From Caldilineaceae bacterium (lineage in GTDB: Bacteria > Chloroflexota > Anaerolineae > Caldilineales > Caldilineaceae): 64,000 nucleotides of DNA. Positions within the stretch are counted from its first letter, which is position 1. The number at the start of each line of letters is the position of its first letter. The DNA is taken from contig OY282376.1 of assembly GCA_958295845.1 (NCBI GenBank), positions 3,051,022 through 3,115,021 of the forward strand, given 5' to 3'. This document shows positions 18,467 through 26,487 of this stretch, one piece after another. The position numbers were made by a program, and so were the translations under genes. Below the pieces are notes generated by a model. That model was not told the origin of the DNA. It ran no database searches and saw nothing but the letters and a program-made list of their open reading frames with translations.

Positions 18467-19279
18467 CTAACTTTGTCTCTGCAGTTCGAAGCCTTCGCCG
18501 GTAGTGCGCCTTGAGAGAGAAGGCCGACCCGCCATGTCGGGGAAAGTAGGGCTGGGAAGATTCTGGCCCTGGGCAAGGAGCTGCTCTGCAATCGTTCTTA
18601 TTCCGCGCTGGCTCGTTATCAACCCCTGGTGCCGGAGCGACCACACTGCCATGTTGCTGGCTGCGCGAAGGCGGGAGTTGAACGGCGGCAGAATCATGAG
18701 GTCGAAAGGGCTCCAAATGGAGACAAAGGGGATGCTGGCGAGAATTTCGGCGTCGGCGTTCAGATCGTGAAGGAATTCGCTATTGGGACGCAGTTGTATG
18801 GCGGCGGGAAGGTTGCTGGCGTATGCCATCAGAGTGCCGTGATGGGGCGCGGCGACTGTCAGCAGGCGATTGGTACGGGCCAGTCCTCCCATTCGCTGTA
18901 TGTAGTAGCGAGCGACTATGCCGCCAAGGCTGAAGCCGACGAAGTCGAGCTTCTGATAGGAAAGAAAGTTCCTGTCTATGAACTCGGCCAGCTGTTCGGC
19001 TAGCATCTCCAGCGGAACGCTGCAGTCGCTGGGCGCGAGCGTGACGGCGTGGGGCTCCAGCCCCAGTTCGGACAGGTATGAGGCAAGGGGGTTGAAGACG
19101 GCAGCTTCGTCCTTGTAGCCATGAACCAGAACGGTGCGGTTTCGCTTTGTCAGCTCCAGGGGAGAAACAGGGGGCAAGGGTACCGTTCCTTCAGGGTTCA
19201 GACCCGCGGGAGGCAGTTCCCAGACAGACTGGGCGGCGTCCTGGTACTGTTGCCACAAGCGGTTACGAATCGTGGACAT
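18467..19279 (-). CDS. Alpha/beta-hydrolase, triacylglycerol lipase/esterase-like
   Basis: 270 residues. VLVHGYKDEAAVFNPLASYL gives the oxyanion-hole HG, DFVGFSLGGIVARYYIQ holds the nucleophile Ser (GFSLGG), VAAPHHGT is the lipase-class segment after the nucleophile strand, SIWSPFDLMILPP supplies a likely acid Asp and LRHQGLITSQR the likely catalytic His. This pattern is that of LipA/EstA and PGAP1-like esterases acting on lipid or acyl esters. No signal peptide is evident, so it is probably cytosolic. It converges on the TrpF-like gene. Substrate unknown. Confidence 0.85.
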   Translation of the reverse strand: MSTIRNRLWQQYQDAAQSVWELPPAGLNPEGTVPLPPVSPLELTKRNRTVLVHGYKDEAAVFNPLASYLSELGLEPHAVTLAPSDCSVPLEMLAEQLAEFIDRNFLSYQKLDFVGFSLGGIVARYYIQRMGGLARTNRLLTVAAPHHGTLMAYASNLPAAIQLRPNSEFLHDLNADAEILASIPFVSIWSPFDLMILPPFNSRLRAASNMAVWSLRHQGLITSQRGIRTIAEQLLAQGQNLPSPTFPDMAGRPSLSRRTTGEGFELQRQS

Positions 19280-19390
19280 AGTGGTTCATGCTCCTGTGAG
19301 ACTTTTCTTTCCGGCCTGAACTTCTACTCTATCATAGTCATAGAAGATGTTGAAACAGGCATTTGACCTGCAGTTTCGGAGGCGGATGTC

Positions 19391-19419
19391 TTTAGTATTT
19401 GTACCCATTGGGTTAGAAT
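19391..19419 (+). promoter_or_regulatory. Weak promoter candidate before the peroxiredoxin gene
   Basis: TTTAGT (19391-19396), 17-base spacer, TAGAAT (19414-19419). The -10 matches in five of six positions but the -35 is poor. It lies 129 bases upstream of the start. Confidence 0.3.
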
Positions 19420-19547
19420 ACGAACCATACCGTCAAATTGCGAAGGCGGTTCATTGAGGGAAGAAAGAGGGACCTTCGGGCATGAGTTCGTAAAATGGCG
19501 CTACTGCGCCATCCAAGCATACACCGGCAATTTCATTGGGAGGAAAA

Positions 19548-20012
19548 ATGAGAACTGAACTTACAACCGGCTCCCCCGCCCCGACTTTTGAGGCGACGAC
19601 AGACAGCGGCGAAACGGTCAATCTGGCTGACTATCGCGGACAGAAAGTGGTGCTTTACTTCTACCCCAAGGACGACACGCCAGGCTGCACCACGCAGTCG
19701 TGTGGATTCCGTGATATTCATGCGGAGTTTGAGGAGAATAACACGGTGGTCTTCGGTATCAGCCCCGACGGCCAGGAGAGCCACGAGAAGTTTCGGACCA
19801 AGTTCGATCTACCGTTTACATTGCTCGTAGATGAAGACCACTCGATTTCCGAAGCCTACGGCGTATGGGGCGAACGCACGATGTACGGTCGCACATTCAT
19901 GGGAATCCACCGCAGTCACTTTGTAGTCGATGAAAAAGGGGACCTGATAGAGGTTTCCTACGACGTGGCTCCCGCTGACAGTCCCACAGGCGCGCTGGCA
20001 GCCGTTTCATAG
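19548..20012 (+). CDS. bcp: Thioredoxin-dependent peroxiredoxin, BCP/PrxQ type
   Basis: 154 residues; ATG 19548 is set by GGGAGG six to eleven bases upstream. Reduces hydrogen peroxide and organic hydroperoxides in the cytosol using thioredoxin. FYPKDDTPGCTTQSCGFRD holds the peroxidatic Cys47 and the likely resolving Cys52 five residues on, the atypical 2-Cys PrxQ arrangement. The downstream Arg (RTMYGRTFMGIHRSHFVVD) fits the active-site fold. The gene stands alone between a minus-strand lipase and a minus-strand small protein. Confidence 0.95.
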   Translation: MRTELTTGSPAPTFEATTDSGETVNLADYRGQKVVLYFYPKDDTPGCTTQSCGFRDIHAEFEENNTVVFGISPDGQESHEKFRTKFDLPFTLLVDEDHSISEAYGVWGERTMYGRTFMGIHRSHFVVDEKGDLIEVSYDVAPADSPTGALAAVS

Positions 20013-20118
20013 AGGGGAGGGGGAAGCTCGCACAGCAGGGGCATTCACTTGCGTTGGTCGGGTCTAAGCGCCGGTCTCGCAGCGGGATTCCCTATTCTCC
20101 TGACTACGGCGTTCGGGG

Positions 20119-20313
20119 CTACGGGAAGCCTCCGCTGACATAAGCTCTCCAAAGGCCAAACGCAAAATAAATTGCGACTACGATCACGAGCAGCGTCAGG
20201 ATCGTGTTCCACTGTCCGCGGATTCGTTTTAACTCTGACCAGACCGTTTTGGGCTTCAACAGGACGATGAATACAAGCACAAGAACTACCAGCAGGAGTC
20301 GTCGGAGGGTCAC
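20119..20313 (-). CDS. Small membrane protein, unknown function
   Basis: 64 residues, GTG start, two predicted membrane spans (about 5-20 and 37-55) around a basic loop KPKTVWSELKRIRGQW. Only 27 bases separate its start from the divergent gene at 20341, too little for two full promoters, so one of the two starts may be wrong. No family recognised. Confidence 0.55.
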   Translation of the reverse strand: MTLRRLLLVVLVLVFIVLLKPKTVWSELKRIRGQWNTILTLLVIVVAIYFAFGLWRAYVSGGFP

Positions 20314-20340
20314 GGGCGTTCGGTTTCGCTAGTATCCAAA

Positions 20341-21015
20341 ATGTCTAGTACCTGGCTGTTAGACCTACTCACTACTCCTCCGACGCGTGCTGCCATCTGG
20401 CTGGCACTGAGCTTCATGTTGGCCGGAACAGCGACCTTTGTGACCCGCATGATTGCGCCGGAACTGGAACGCCTGGTTCGGATTGTGCGCTGGGTCCAGG
20501 TTCCATACTTCGGGCTGATTCTGGGGGGGCTGTCTCCCCGTCTGATGGGGCTCACAGTCTTAGCGTGGGATTCGCGGTACACCTTGGGCCTGGTCGTGCT
20601 CGTTTGTCTGCTCGTCCTCCTGGTTCTGATTCGCATCCGGTTGCACACTGAGACAGACCCCTTTGGGGCTATCGCGTTTACGGGTCGGTCCTGGAGCCCG
20701 TCGCTACTCGAGAGCTGTGCCCAGGAGTTTCATTGGTGTTTCCTGCGCGGGGCAGTATGGGAGCTTCTATACTTTAGCGCACCTGCATCGCTTTCCCCAC
20801 AATACTGGGCGGTATGGATTGGCGCCGCTATCTCGCTACCCGGAATCTATTTTCACCCCGCATCTCTTTCCGACCGGCTTCTGACGGCCCTGGTTCTGGT
20901 GGCAACCTCGAGCCTTTTCGTCGTCACGCAAAGCTTCTGGCTCTGCTGCTTTCTTCATCTGGGAATTCGGGTCATCCTGTTATGGAACCAACCCACCCAG
21001 CAGCCGGCAATGTGA
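20341..21015 (+). CDS. Integral membrane protein, possibly CPBP-like
   Basis: 224 residues with about six to seven hydrophobic segments. AQEFHWCFLRGAVWELLYF, near residue 127, faintly recalls the E...FRG motif of CPBP intramembrane proteases (abortive infection/CAAX family). CFLHLGIRV near the C-terminus could supply a later His. The paired Glu of the canonical EExxxR motif is not intact, so this is a weak structural hint only. ATG 20341 is used; an internal ATG at 20416 would leave more room for the divergent neighbour's promoter. Confidence 0.6.
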   Translation: MSSTWLLDLLTTPPTRAAIWLALSFMLAGTATFVTRMIAPELERLVRIVRWVQVPYFGLILGGLSPRLMGLTVLAWDSRYTLGLVVLVCLLVLLVLIRIRLHTETDPFGAIAFTGRSWSPSLLESCAQEFHWCFLRGAVWELLYFSAPASLSPQYWAVWIGAAISLPGIYFHPASLSDRLLTALVLVATSSLFVVTQSFWLCCFLHLGIRVILLWNQPTQQPAM

Positions 21016-21051
21016 CTCGGGTTACAGGAAAGTGATGGCTGCATACAGCCT

Positions 21052-21342
21052 TCAGAGAAACAGCCCCACGACAAGCATCACCGCAAACAGCGCGACCGAT
21101 ACGATCAACAGCTGCTTCAGGTCGGAGAAGACCCGGCTGTACTCAGTCGTCCAGTCGGCCTGACCTTTGGCGCCCTGACTTGGCGCGGACCGGACAGGAC
21201 GCTCAGACGCCTTAGGCTCGATCTGAGAGGGGGCCGCTGGCGTAGGGGCTGCATCCTGGGCACCATTGGCGCGCAGTTCGCTGTAGCTGCGGGGATTGGC
21301 CTTGCTTGGGCTGTGGCGTCGTCTTCGCTTGCGTCGTGCCAT
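21052..21342 (-). CDS. Small tail-anchored-type membrane protein
   Basis: 96 residues: very basic N-terminus (ARRKRRRRHSPSK), a Pro/Ala-rich middle and one C-terminal membrane span (about 76-95, LLIVSVALFAVMLVVGLFL). The shape suggests a cytosolic charged head anchored by its C-terminus. It overlaps no better frame and lies between the membrane protein at 20341 and the phosphopantetheinyl transferase. Function unknown. Confidence 0.6.
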   Translation of the reverse strand: MARRKRRRRHSPSKANPRSYSELRANGAQDAAPTPAAPSQIEPKASERPVRSAPSQGAKGQADWTTEYSRVFSDLKQLLIVSVALFAVMLVVGLFL

Positions 21343-21511
21343 CTTTATGTCCTTCGTGGTCTCGGATCGGTCAGGTCTACATCCAAGTCGTCATTATACC
21401 GAAACCGAATTCCATGTCCCAACTTCAAGGGTGAAGGGGATTTCAGCAGGTGCGCGGCGAACTGAGGTAGTCTGTACAGCCGCACGTGACCTTTCCTGGC
21501 GATGGACGTGT

Positions 21512-22225
21512 CTAGGCGGAGTAGTAGACGATTTTCGGAGACTTTGGGCGCGTGGCCAGGGCGCCTACGTAGCCGGCTGGCAGCGTCAGAGCGTGAAGAT
21601 GAAAGACTCTTCTGTCGAGGGCTGTGCGTGCGCCTGGATCGGTTGGCGCGTTGTCCTCACCACCGTATGCATCAGATTGGCGGGACAGCATTTGCAAACC
21701 CACGCCTTCAGCTTTGGCTAAGGCCTCTCGGCGGGTCCAGGCCTGGAAGAATTCGAAACTGTGTTCGCCCGCAGACCGGTTTCCCCTGAATGCCACTTCC
21801 CGCTGCACCGTACCGGGAGATATTCGCACTCTGTCGAGGCGAATCGTTCTCAACCATTCAATGTCGATTCCTACAGGGTCTCCCAAGCCCACTGCTATAG
21901 CGGCCTTATCGCCCGAATCGGACAGACTGAACTGCAGGTCCGAAGAGAGTTCTGGGGCGAGGAAGGGTTTCCCGTGGGCATTGTAGACGAATTTGATTTC
22001 ATCAGGAGGACGATTGAGGTACCCCCCAAGAATGCGGCGAAGCAATCCGCGCCGGACGATAAAGCGGCGACCGGGAAGAGATGAAGCGTAGCGCCTGACT
22101 CTCTGCCACTCTTCAGCAGACAGCATATCTTCCTGCACTGCAAGGGATTCTCGATCCAACTTCAAGTCCAGAAACCATACGTGCAGGACAGATTCTCGCA
22201 ACGGCGGCGGGCAGCTGAGTGACAC
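21512..22225 (-). CDS. 4'-phosphopantetheinyl transferase, Sfp type
   Basis: Transfers phosphopantetheine from CoA to a Ser on carrier proteins in fatty-acid, polyketide or peptide synthesis. With GTG 22225 as start the protein has 237 residues, normal for the Sfp class. Motifs: NAHGKPFLA (about 82-90), FSLSDSG (99-105, the N-S-H-S-like strand), GIDIE (119-123, metal ligands Asp121 and Glu123), and WTRREALAKAEGVGL (163-177, with Glu167 and Lys171). The open frame extends upstream to 22606, but that part is the shadow of the preceding gene. It lies 26 bases after the CruG-like gene at the end of the carotenoid operon. Confidence 0.85.
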   Translation of the reverse strand: MSLSCPPPLRESVLHVWFLDLKLDRESLAVQEDMLSAEEWQRVRRYASSLPGRRFIVRRGLLRRILGGYLNRPPDEIKFVYNAHGKPFLAPELSSDLQFSLSDSGDKAAIAVGLGDPVGIDIEWLRTIRLDRVRISPGTVQREVAFRGNRSAGEHSFEFFQAWTRREALAKAEGVGLQMLSRQSDAYGGEDNAPTDPGARTALDRRVFHLHALTLPAGYVGALATRPKSPKIVYYSA

Positions 22226-22251
22226 AGAACCAAGCCGCCCGTGGGCGCGGT

Positions 22252-23382
22252 CTAGGCTACTGCGCGACGTCCCTTCCAAATTGGTCCTCCATGTCGCCAG
22301 TGCCACAACAGCGATTGGCCGGCGATAATGGTCATCAGAATCACCGAAACGGGGAGAAGCAGCGCGTCGCCAACCCGCTGGCGGGTCCGCCAGGCCGATA
22401 TACCTCGAACGAGGAGAGCGGCGCAGACCAGCAACAGCGCCCAGTAGGGATGCCAGGGAACGGGCAGGCCCGCAAATCCAAGCCCAAGAAGGGCCCAGGG
22501 GCCAAGAAAGACGACCCAGTGGAAAACAGCGCTGGCAACAAGGCCGGCGGCGCCGCCGAATCCCGCGAGCATGTTTTTCGCATAGCCTTCGTGGACGGTT
22601 CGCCAATCCTTATACATGCGGCAGGTGATGAGTCCGTCGGCTTCGACCATACGTAGACGCAGGCCAGCTCTCTTGACGCGGCGGGCGAGACCGATGTCGT
22701 CCAGAATGTTGTCTCTCACCGCGGCATGGCCTCCTATGCTGTCATAGGCGGCACGGTTGAAGGCGATGCACTGGCCATTGGCGGCTGCCAGCAACGGGTG
22801 GTTGGTGCGGTGCACGGCAACCGCTGGCAGGTAGGCGTGGATGGCGAGCGCCATGAGTGGAACGCAGAGGCGTTCGGGCCAGGATTCAGTCTGTTGCGTG
22901 GGCATGACTGCGAGCATGTCGGCGCGGGTGCGTCCCATTTCGTATAGCAAAGAGTCCAAAGCATACGGCTGCCATCGCACATCGGCATCGGCGAAGACGA
23001 GAATCTCGCCTGAAGCCAGCCCGGCCAGCTGTTGACAGGCCCAGTTTTTGGCCAGCCAGCCGTTGGGAATGGGTTTGCCTCTGATTAACCGCAAACGGTC
23101 GCTGTTCTGCGCGGCCTCCATTGCAGCCGTGTCGGTCCCGTCGTCGGAGTCGTCGTCCAGGATGAGCAGCTCCATCCGCGGATAGGACTGGTGCAACAGA
23201 CTGCGCACGGTAGCTCCAATGACGGCCGCCTCATTTCGTGCCGGGATGAGCACTGAGACTTTGACAGTGCTGCCGGAGGGGCTGGCGGAGTCGAGACGTG
23301 GGAAACTCATCAGATTTGACAGGAGTATCAGAATCATTCCTGAAAGAGCGGCTGAGGCGACTATCAGTAGCAGAGCGATCAT
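22252..23382 (-). CDS. cruG: Family 2 glycosyltransferase, CruG-like (carotenoid glycosyltransferase)
   Basis: 376 residues: an N-terminal span (3-23), a GT-A domain and three to four C-terminal spans. VLIPARNEAAVIGATVRSLL, LDDDSDDGT (75-83), FADADVRW (130-137, DxD metal site), DNILDDIGLARRVKRAG (catalytic acidic pair) and CRMYKDWRTVHEGYAKNM are characteristic. CruG adds a sugar to hydroxylated carotenes after CruF; the call rests on adjacency to CruF plus this architecture. The ATG 23382 overlaps the plsY stop (ATGA), which fixes the start; the frame's 116-codon upstream extension is antisense noise within plsY. Alternative: another membrane lipid glycosyltransferase. Confidence 0.8.
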   Translation of the reverse strand: MIALLLIVASAALSGMILILLSNLMSFPRLDSASPSGSTVKVSVLIPARNEAAVIGATVRSLLHQSYPRMELLILDDDSDDGTDTAAMEAAQNSDRLRLIRGKPIPNGWLAKNWACQQLAGLASGEILVFADADVRWQPYALDSLLYEMGRTRADMLAVMPTQQTESWPERLCVPLMALAIHAYLPAVAVHRTNHPLLAAANGQCIAFNRAAYDSIGGHAAVRDNILDDIGLARRVKRAGLRLRMVEADGLITCRMYKDWRTVHEGYAKNMLAGFGGAAGLVASAVFHWVVFLGPWALLGLGFAGLPVPWHPYWALLLVCAALLVRGISAWRTRQRVGDALLLPVSVILMTIIAGQSLLWHWRHGGPIWKGRRAVA

Positions 23383-23966
23383 CGAAGGAACGGGAGTCTG
23401 ATCACAGGGCGGTGAGCCAGGTCGAAGCGGTGTTTCCAAGCTATGATCAGGCCGTTGCCAAGCCAGACAGGCAGGTAGGCGCCGAGTGACCCGGTCGCAG
23501 CCAGGAAAACCAGCAGGCCGAGTAAGGCGCAGATTACCGCCCACCCATCTATCGAGATCGTATAGTAGGCGAGGAGCAACAGCGCGCCAAGAAGGAAGAG
23601 TGTACCCCATCCGGTAAGCCCGGCCCAGACGCCGAAAGTGACTGCTACCGCTTTTCCACCCTGGAAGCGCAGGAAGATCGAGAAGGCATGACCTGCTACC
23701 GCGGCCAGTGCTACGGCCGTAAGGCCCCAACCCTGCAGGCCCCCAATCTCCTGGGCGGCAAGCACCGGCAGGAGGCCTTTCAGGCCGTCGAGGAGGATGG
23801 CGGCAAGGCCTAGCGCTCTGCTCCCAGCGCGAATCACATTCGTGCCGCCGGGATTGCCGTCGCCGAACTGTCGAATCTCTTTTCCCAGAAACAAGTGACC
23901 CAGCCAGACTGAAAAGGGCAGGCTACCGCAAAGGTAGGCGGCGAGTGTCCAGAGGAAGAGATTCAT
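23379..23966 (-). CDS. plsY: Acyl-phosphate:glycerol-3-phosphate acyltransferase
   Basis: Membrane enzyme of about five spans, 195 residues, that makes lysophosphatidate from acyl-phosphate and glycerol 3-phosphate, the first step of phospholipid synthesis. The three PlsY motifs are present: GSLPFSVWLG, GDGNPGGTNVIRA (glycerol-phosphate loop) and GHAFSIFLRFQGGKAVA. ATG 23966 overlaps the cruF stop by four bases (ATGA), and its own stop overlaps cruG, so it is locked into the carotenoid operon by translational coupling. Confidence 0.92.
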   Translation of the reverse strand: MNLFLWTLAAYLCGSLPFSVWLGHLFLGKEIRQFGDGNPGGTNVIRAGSRALGLAAILLDGLKGLLPVLAAQEIGGLQGWGLTAVALAAVAGHAFSIFLRFQGGKAVAVTFGVWAGLTGWGTLFLLGALLLLAYYTISIDGWAVICALLGLLVFLAATGSLGAYLPVWLGNGLIIAWKHRFDLAHRPVIRLPFLR

Positions 23967-24829
23967 CTCGGTGTGGCAAGGCGCTGACGCCATGCCCCGG
24001 CAACGAAGATCCCCATCCCCACAAACCCAGCTGCGGCGGCGCCGGGCAGATCGAAGTACAGACCGAGGCCCACAGAGTTGAGTAACCAGACGACTGTATA
24101 GACGACGAGAAGGCCATCTACCGGAAGATTTTTGACGTCGATGGCGTAGGAAAGACCAAACAGAACCAAGGATGCGATTGTCGTCCAGCCGACGAAGTTC
24201 ACGAGAGGTACGCCGAAGTAGGCACCCGGCAGTTCCCATTGCCAGATGCCCCAGGCAACCATCTGCGGATCGAGGAACAGGTCCCACGCCGTGAATGCCA
24301 GTCCTGAGGTAAGGGAGGAGACTGCCCTGTTCCTCCAGAGGGGGCTGTTTGCGCCGCTGTACATTTTTGAGCAGATAGCCGTTCCGGCAGCCCAGGCAGG
24401 GGGCAGCATCATGAGCCACGCGACGGGAATCTGTACCGGGACTGCTCCGATCTGGGGCCAGAGAGCGTCCGTATAGGTATACCGGCCGAAGGGAAACCCT
24501 GTGTTATGGCCAACGAATTCCGCCAGCCAGGCTAGCGCGATTACCAAGAGTCCTATTCTGAGGGTTTCTTGCCCTTTCAAGGTTGGAATGAGGAGGATGA
24601 GAACCAAGCAAACCTGTACCATGATCGAAAGTGACAGGGCGAGGAAGAGGGTATCCTGATCGCCCAGACGAAGTATGTGGGGGATCAGGATCATCAGTAA
24701 CAGCCAAATGCTTAGCAGTACGCGGCTGCCAACGTTCAGCTGGCTGCGCAGCTCGCCAAGAATCCGACCGAGGTCGCTGGGCGGGGATTCAGCAACATTG
24801 GCGCGGATGGCCGGCCGGCGGCTACTCAC
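23963..24829 (-). CDS. cruF: Carotene hydratase, CruF (DUF422) family
   Basis: 288 residues, about seven to eight spans. WLAEFVGHNTGFPFGRYTY (about 101-119) and AWDLFLDPQMVAWGIWQW with the following VPLVNFVGWT are the DUF422 signatures. In cyanobacteria and relatives CruF hydrates the 1',2' end of gamma-carotene or lycopene so that CruG can glycosylate it. GTG 24829 overlaps the upstream stop (GTGA), which fits the operon's pattern; the frame is open up to 24886. Confidence 0.88.
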   Translation of the reverse strand: MSSRRPAIRANVAESPPSDLGRILGELRSQLNVGSRVLLSIWLLLMILIPHILRLGDQDTLFLALSLSIMVQVCLVLILLIPTLKGQETLRIGLLVIALAWLAEFVGHNTGFPFGRYTYTDALWPQIGAVPVQIPVAWLMMLPPAWAAGTAICSKMYSGANSPLWRNRAVSSLTSGLAFTAWDLFLDPQMVAWGIWQWELPGAYFGVPLVNFVGWTTIASLVLFGLSYAIDVKNLPVDGLLVVYTVVWLLNSVGLGLYFDLPGAAAAGFVGMGIFVAGAWRQRLATPR

Positions 24830-25608
24830 TGGCAACGTTCTTCCGCGCCCAGGAGGGTTACCAGTACACGCATGAGCCACGAACATCGTGGCGTCGAAGA
24901 ATCTGATTCAGTCGCATCCGATCGCGAAACTGGAAGCTCTTGGTCAGTGTCTTGGACGGCGCTATCAACCGTGTCGGAGTCGGCCACCGGTGAAAGCAGT
25001 ACCGGCGTCCAGTAGTCTCGCAGTTTGCTTGCGAATGCGAAGTCTCCGCCGATCACTTCGCGTTGGCCAACGACGAGTGTATAGCGCCCAACGGCTTCCT
25101 GAGGATGCCAGACAACGACAAGTACTCCACTGTCAGATGGAAATGTGATTCGCCGGCGTTGCCGCTGCCAATATGCAGTTCGGCTGAACGGTTCGAAGAA
25201 GTTCGTCGCTTGCACAGGTTCCAACACGACCGCTCCCCTCCGACCTGAGACAAGCTGAAGGGCGTCTGCTGGCAGTTCCGAAACTGAATCTCTATCCAGT
25301 CCATCTGCGATCACACCAACTGTAGGGGCAAACTGCTCCTGTCCCTCGATCTGCGGGATAGTAATTCCGATTTCGATAGTCTGTTGGGCGGAAACTGTGA
25401 AGGTGAAGTAGTCGATGTCTCCTGGCGTTTCCAAAGTCGAATAGAGTGCCGTAGAAATTTCAGGGTCGCTGACGGACATTGGGGCGCTGGCGGTTGTATC
25501 CGGATCCTCGAAGAACGGTTGGTGTGCGAGTGCCGCATCGGACAGGATTACAGCCAAGAGCAGAGCCAGCAATAGTATGTAAGGTCGGAGAAAAAACGCT
25601 ACTTTCAT
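24826..25608 (-). CDS. Secreted PPC-like (pre-peptidase C-terminal) domain protein, function unknown
   Basis: 260 residues. ATG 25608 overlaps the lycopene cyclase stop (ATGA). Signal peptide about 1-29 ending in ALAHQ. The domain with DPEISTALYSTLETPGDIDY followed by FTFTVSAQQTIEIGITIPQI resembles PPC/bacterial beta-sandwich domains in which a TPGDxDYFxFxV core is typical. The C-terminal part is Ser/Asp-rich with a weak hydrophobic end. It probably acts outside the membrane, but no catalytic motif is seen. Its place between lycopene cyclase and CruF is firm, its role open. Confidence 0.7.
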   Translation of the reverse strand: MKVAFFLRPYILLLALLLAVILSDAALAHQPFFEDPDTTASAPMSVSDPEISTALYSTLETPGDIDYFTFTVSAQQTIEIGITIPQIEGQEQFAPTVGVIADGLDRDSVSELPADALQLVSGRRGAVVLEPVQATNFFEPFSRTAYWQRQRRRITFPSDSGVLVVVWHPQEAVGRYTLVVGQREVIGGDFAFASKLRDYWTPVLLSPVADSDTVDSAVQDTDQELPVSRSDATESDSSTPRCSWLMRVLVTLLGAEERCQ

Positions 25609-26396
25609 GGCAGCTTTCTCATTTTCGCTGGGATCCAACCGGCTCTCTGGTGGCTACGACTGGCTATCATCAGAGTCACGCCAAACACGACCATCGATGT
25701 CGTCACGAGGAAGAAGATGAATTCCTCCATGGGTAGAACACCTCCAAGCAAAAAGCCAGTTGACTGTTGGGGATCAATCGTCCACGTCCCCGCGTTGATA
25801 GCAAAGGCGTCGGCGAGGGACAGGAGGAGAGTTCCAGGCAAGAGCGTCCAGAGGACTGGGCCCCGGTAGTGCCAGAGGATGTCGGCTCCGAATGCCAGTT
25901 GAACCGTTAGCGGAATCATTCCCCATGCCAGTTCCAATCCGAGATAGGCGCCACGAGGGCGCCCCAGTCCCAGAAGAGAGAATCCCAGCAAGCAGAGGGC
26001 GAAAGTCAGGCAGGCCGAGCTCAGACGCAGCCGGGGCCTGGAACGAAAGGGGCGGGCAGGACGCGGCAAGAGGCGCACCGCTGCCAGAAGTGCAAGGCCC
26101 AGAAGCAATGTCTGACCAACAAAGAACAGGTATTCCTCTAAGGGCACAAAGCCAAATGTGATGCCTAACACGAGGTCGGGGTCGTACCACCAGACTCCTG
26201 TGGCGACCAGATAGTTGTCCCAGGGGGATGTATAGAGGAGTGCAAGCAGGACGTGTCCCCCTACTACCGGTAAGGCAGGCCAAGCCTGCAGCGAAGAGGG
26301 GAACTCATGCCCTGAACTGCGCAGCCAGAGGTTGAGAATAGCAAAGAAGAGGGCGGGAATGGCAATGAAGGCGGCCAGGAAATCTAGGTAGGCCAT
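25605..26396 (-). CDS. Fused CrtYc/CrtYd-type lycopene cyclase
   Basis: 263 residues, about seven spans, with two copies of the lycopene cyclase domain. Each copy pairs a W/D motif with a P-x-EE-x-x-F-F motif: SPWDNYLV and PLEEYLFF (85-92), then AGTWTIDP and PMEEFIFF (222-229). Bacterial CrtYc and CrtYd are separate subunits; here both sit on one chain as in archaeal and fungal cyclases. It would convert lycopene to gamma- or beta-carotene. The following CruF acts on an uncyclised psi end, which suggests monocyclisation. It starts 91 bases after the regulator. Confidence 0.9.
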   Translation of the reverse strand: MAYLDFLAAFIAIPALFFAILNLWLRSSGHEFPSSLQAWPALPVVGGHVLLALLYTSPWDNYLVATGVWWYDPDLVLGITFGFVPLEEYLFFVGQTLLLGLALLAAVRLLPRPARPFRSRPRLRLSSACLTFALCLLGFSLLGLGRPRGAYLGLELAWGMIPLTVQLAFGADILWHYRGPVLWTLLPGTLLLSLADAFAINAGTWTIDPQQSTGFLLGGVLPMEEFIFFLVTTSMVVFGVTLMIASRSHQRAGWIPAKMRKLP

Positions 26397-26487
26397 CCGG
26401 TTTGAGCAGCCTGCAGGAAACGCAACAAGCCGGGCCCAAAGAATCCGCAGCCGTTGGGAGCTTTTCGTTGCCGAAAAACTGGCTTAA

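Noticed and set aside
22226..22606. Upstream 127-codon extension of the phosphopantetheinyl transferase frame
   Set aside because: It overlaps the CruG-like gene; the residues are Arg/Trp-rich noise and the family core begins after GTG 22225.
23383..23730. 116-codon N-terminal extension of the glycosyltransferase frame
   Set aside because: It lies across plsY in another frame; the ATGA overlap at 23379-23382 gives the natural start.
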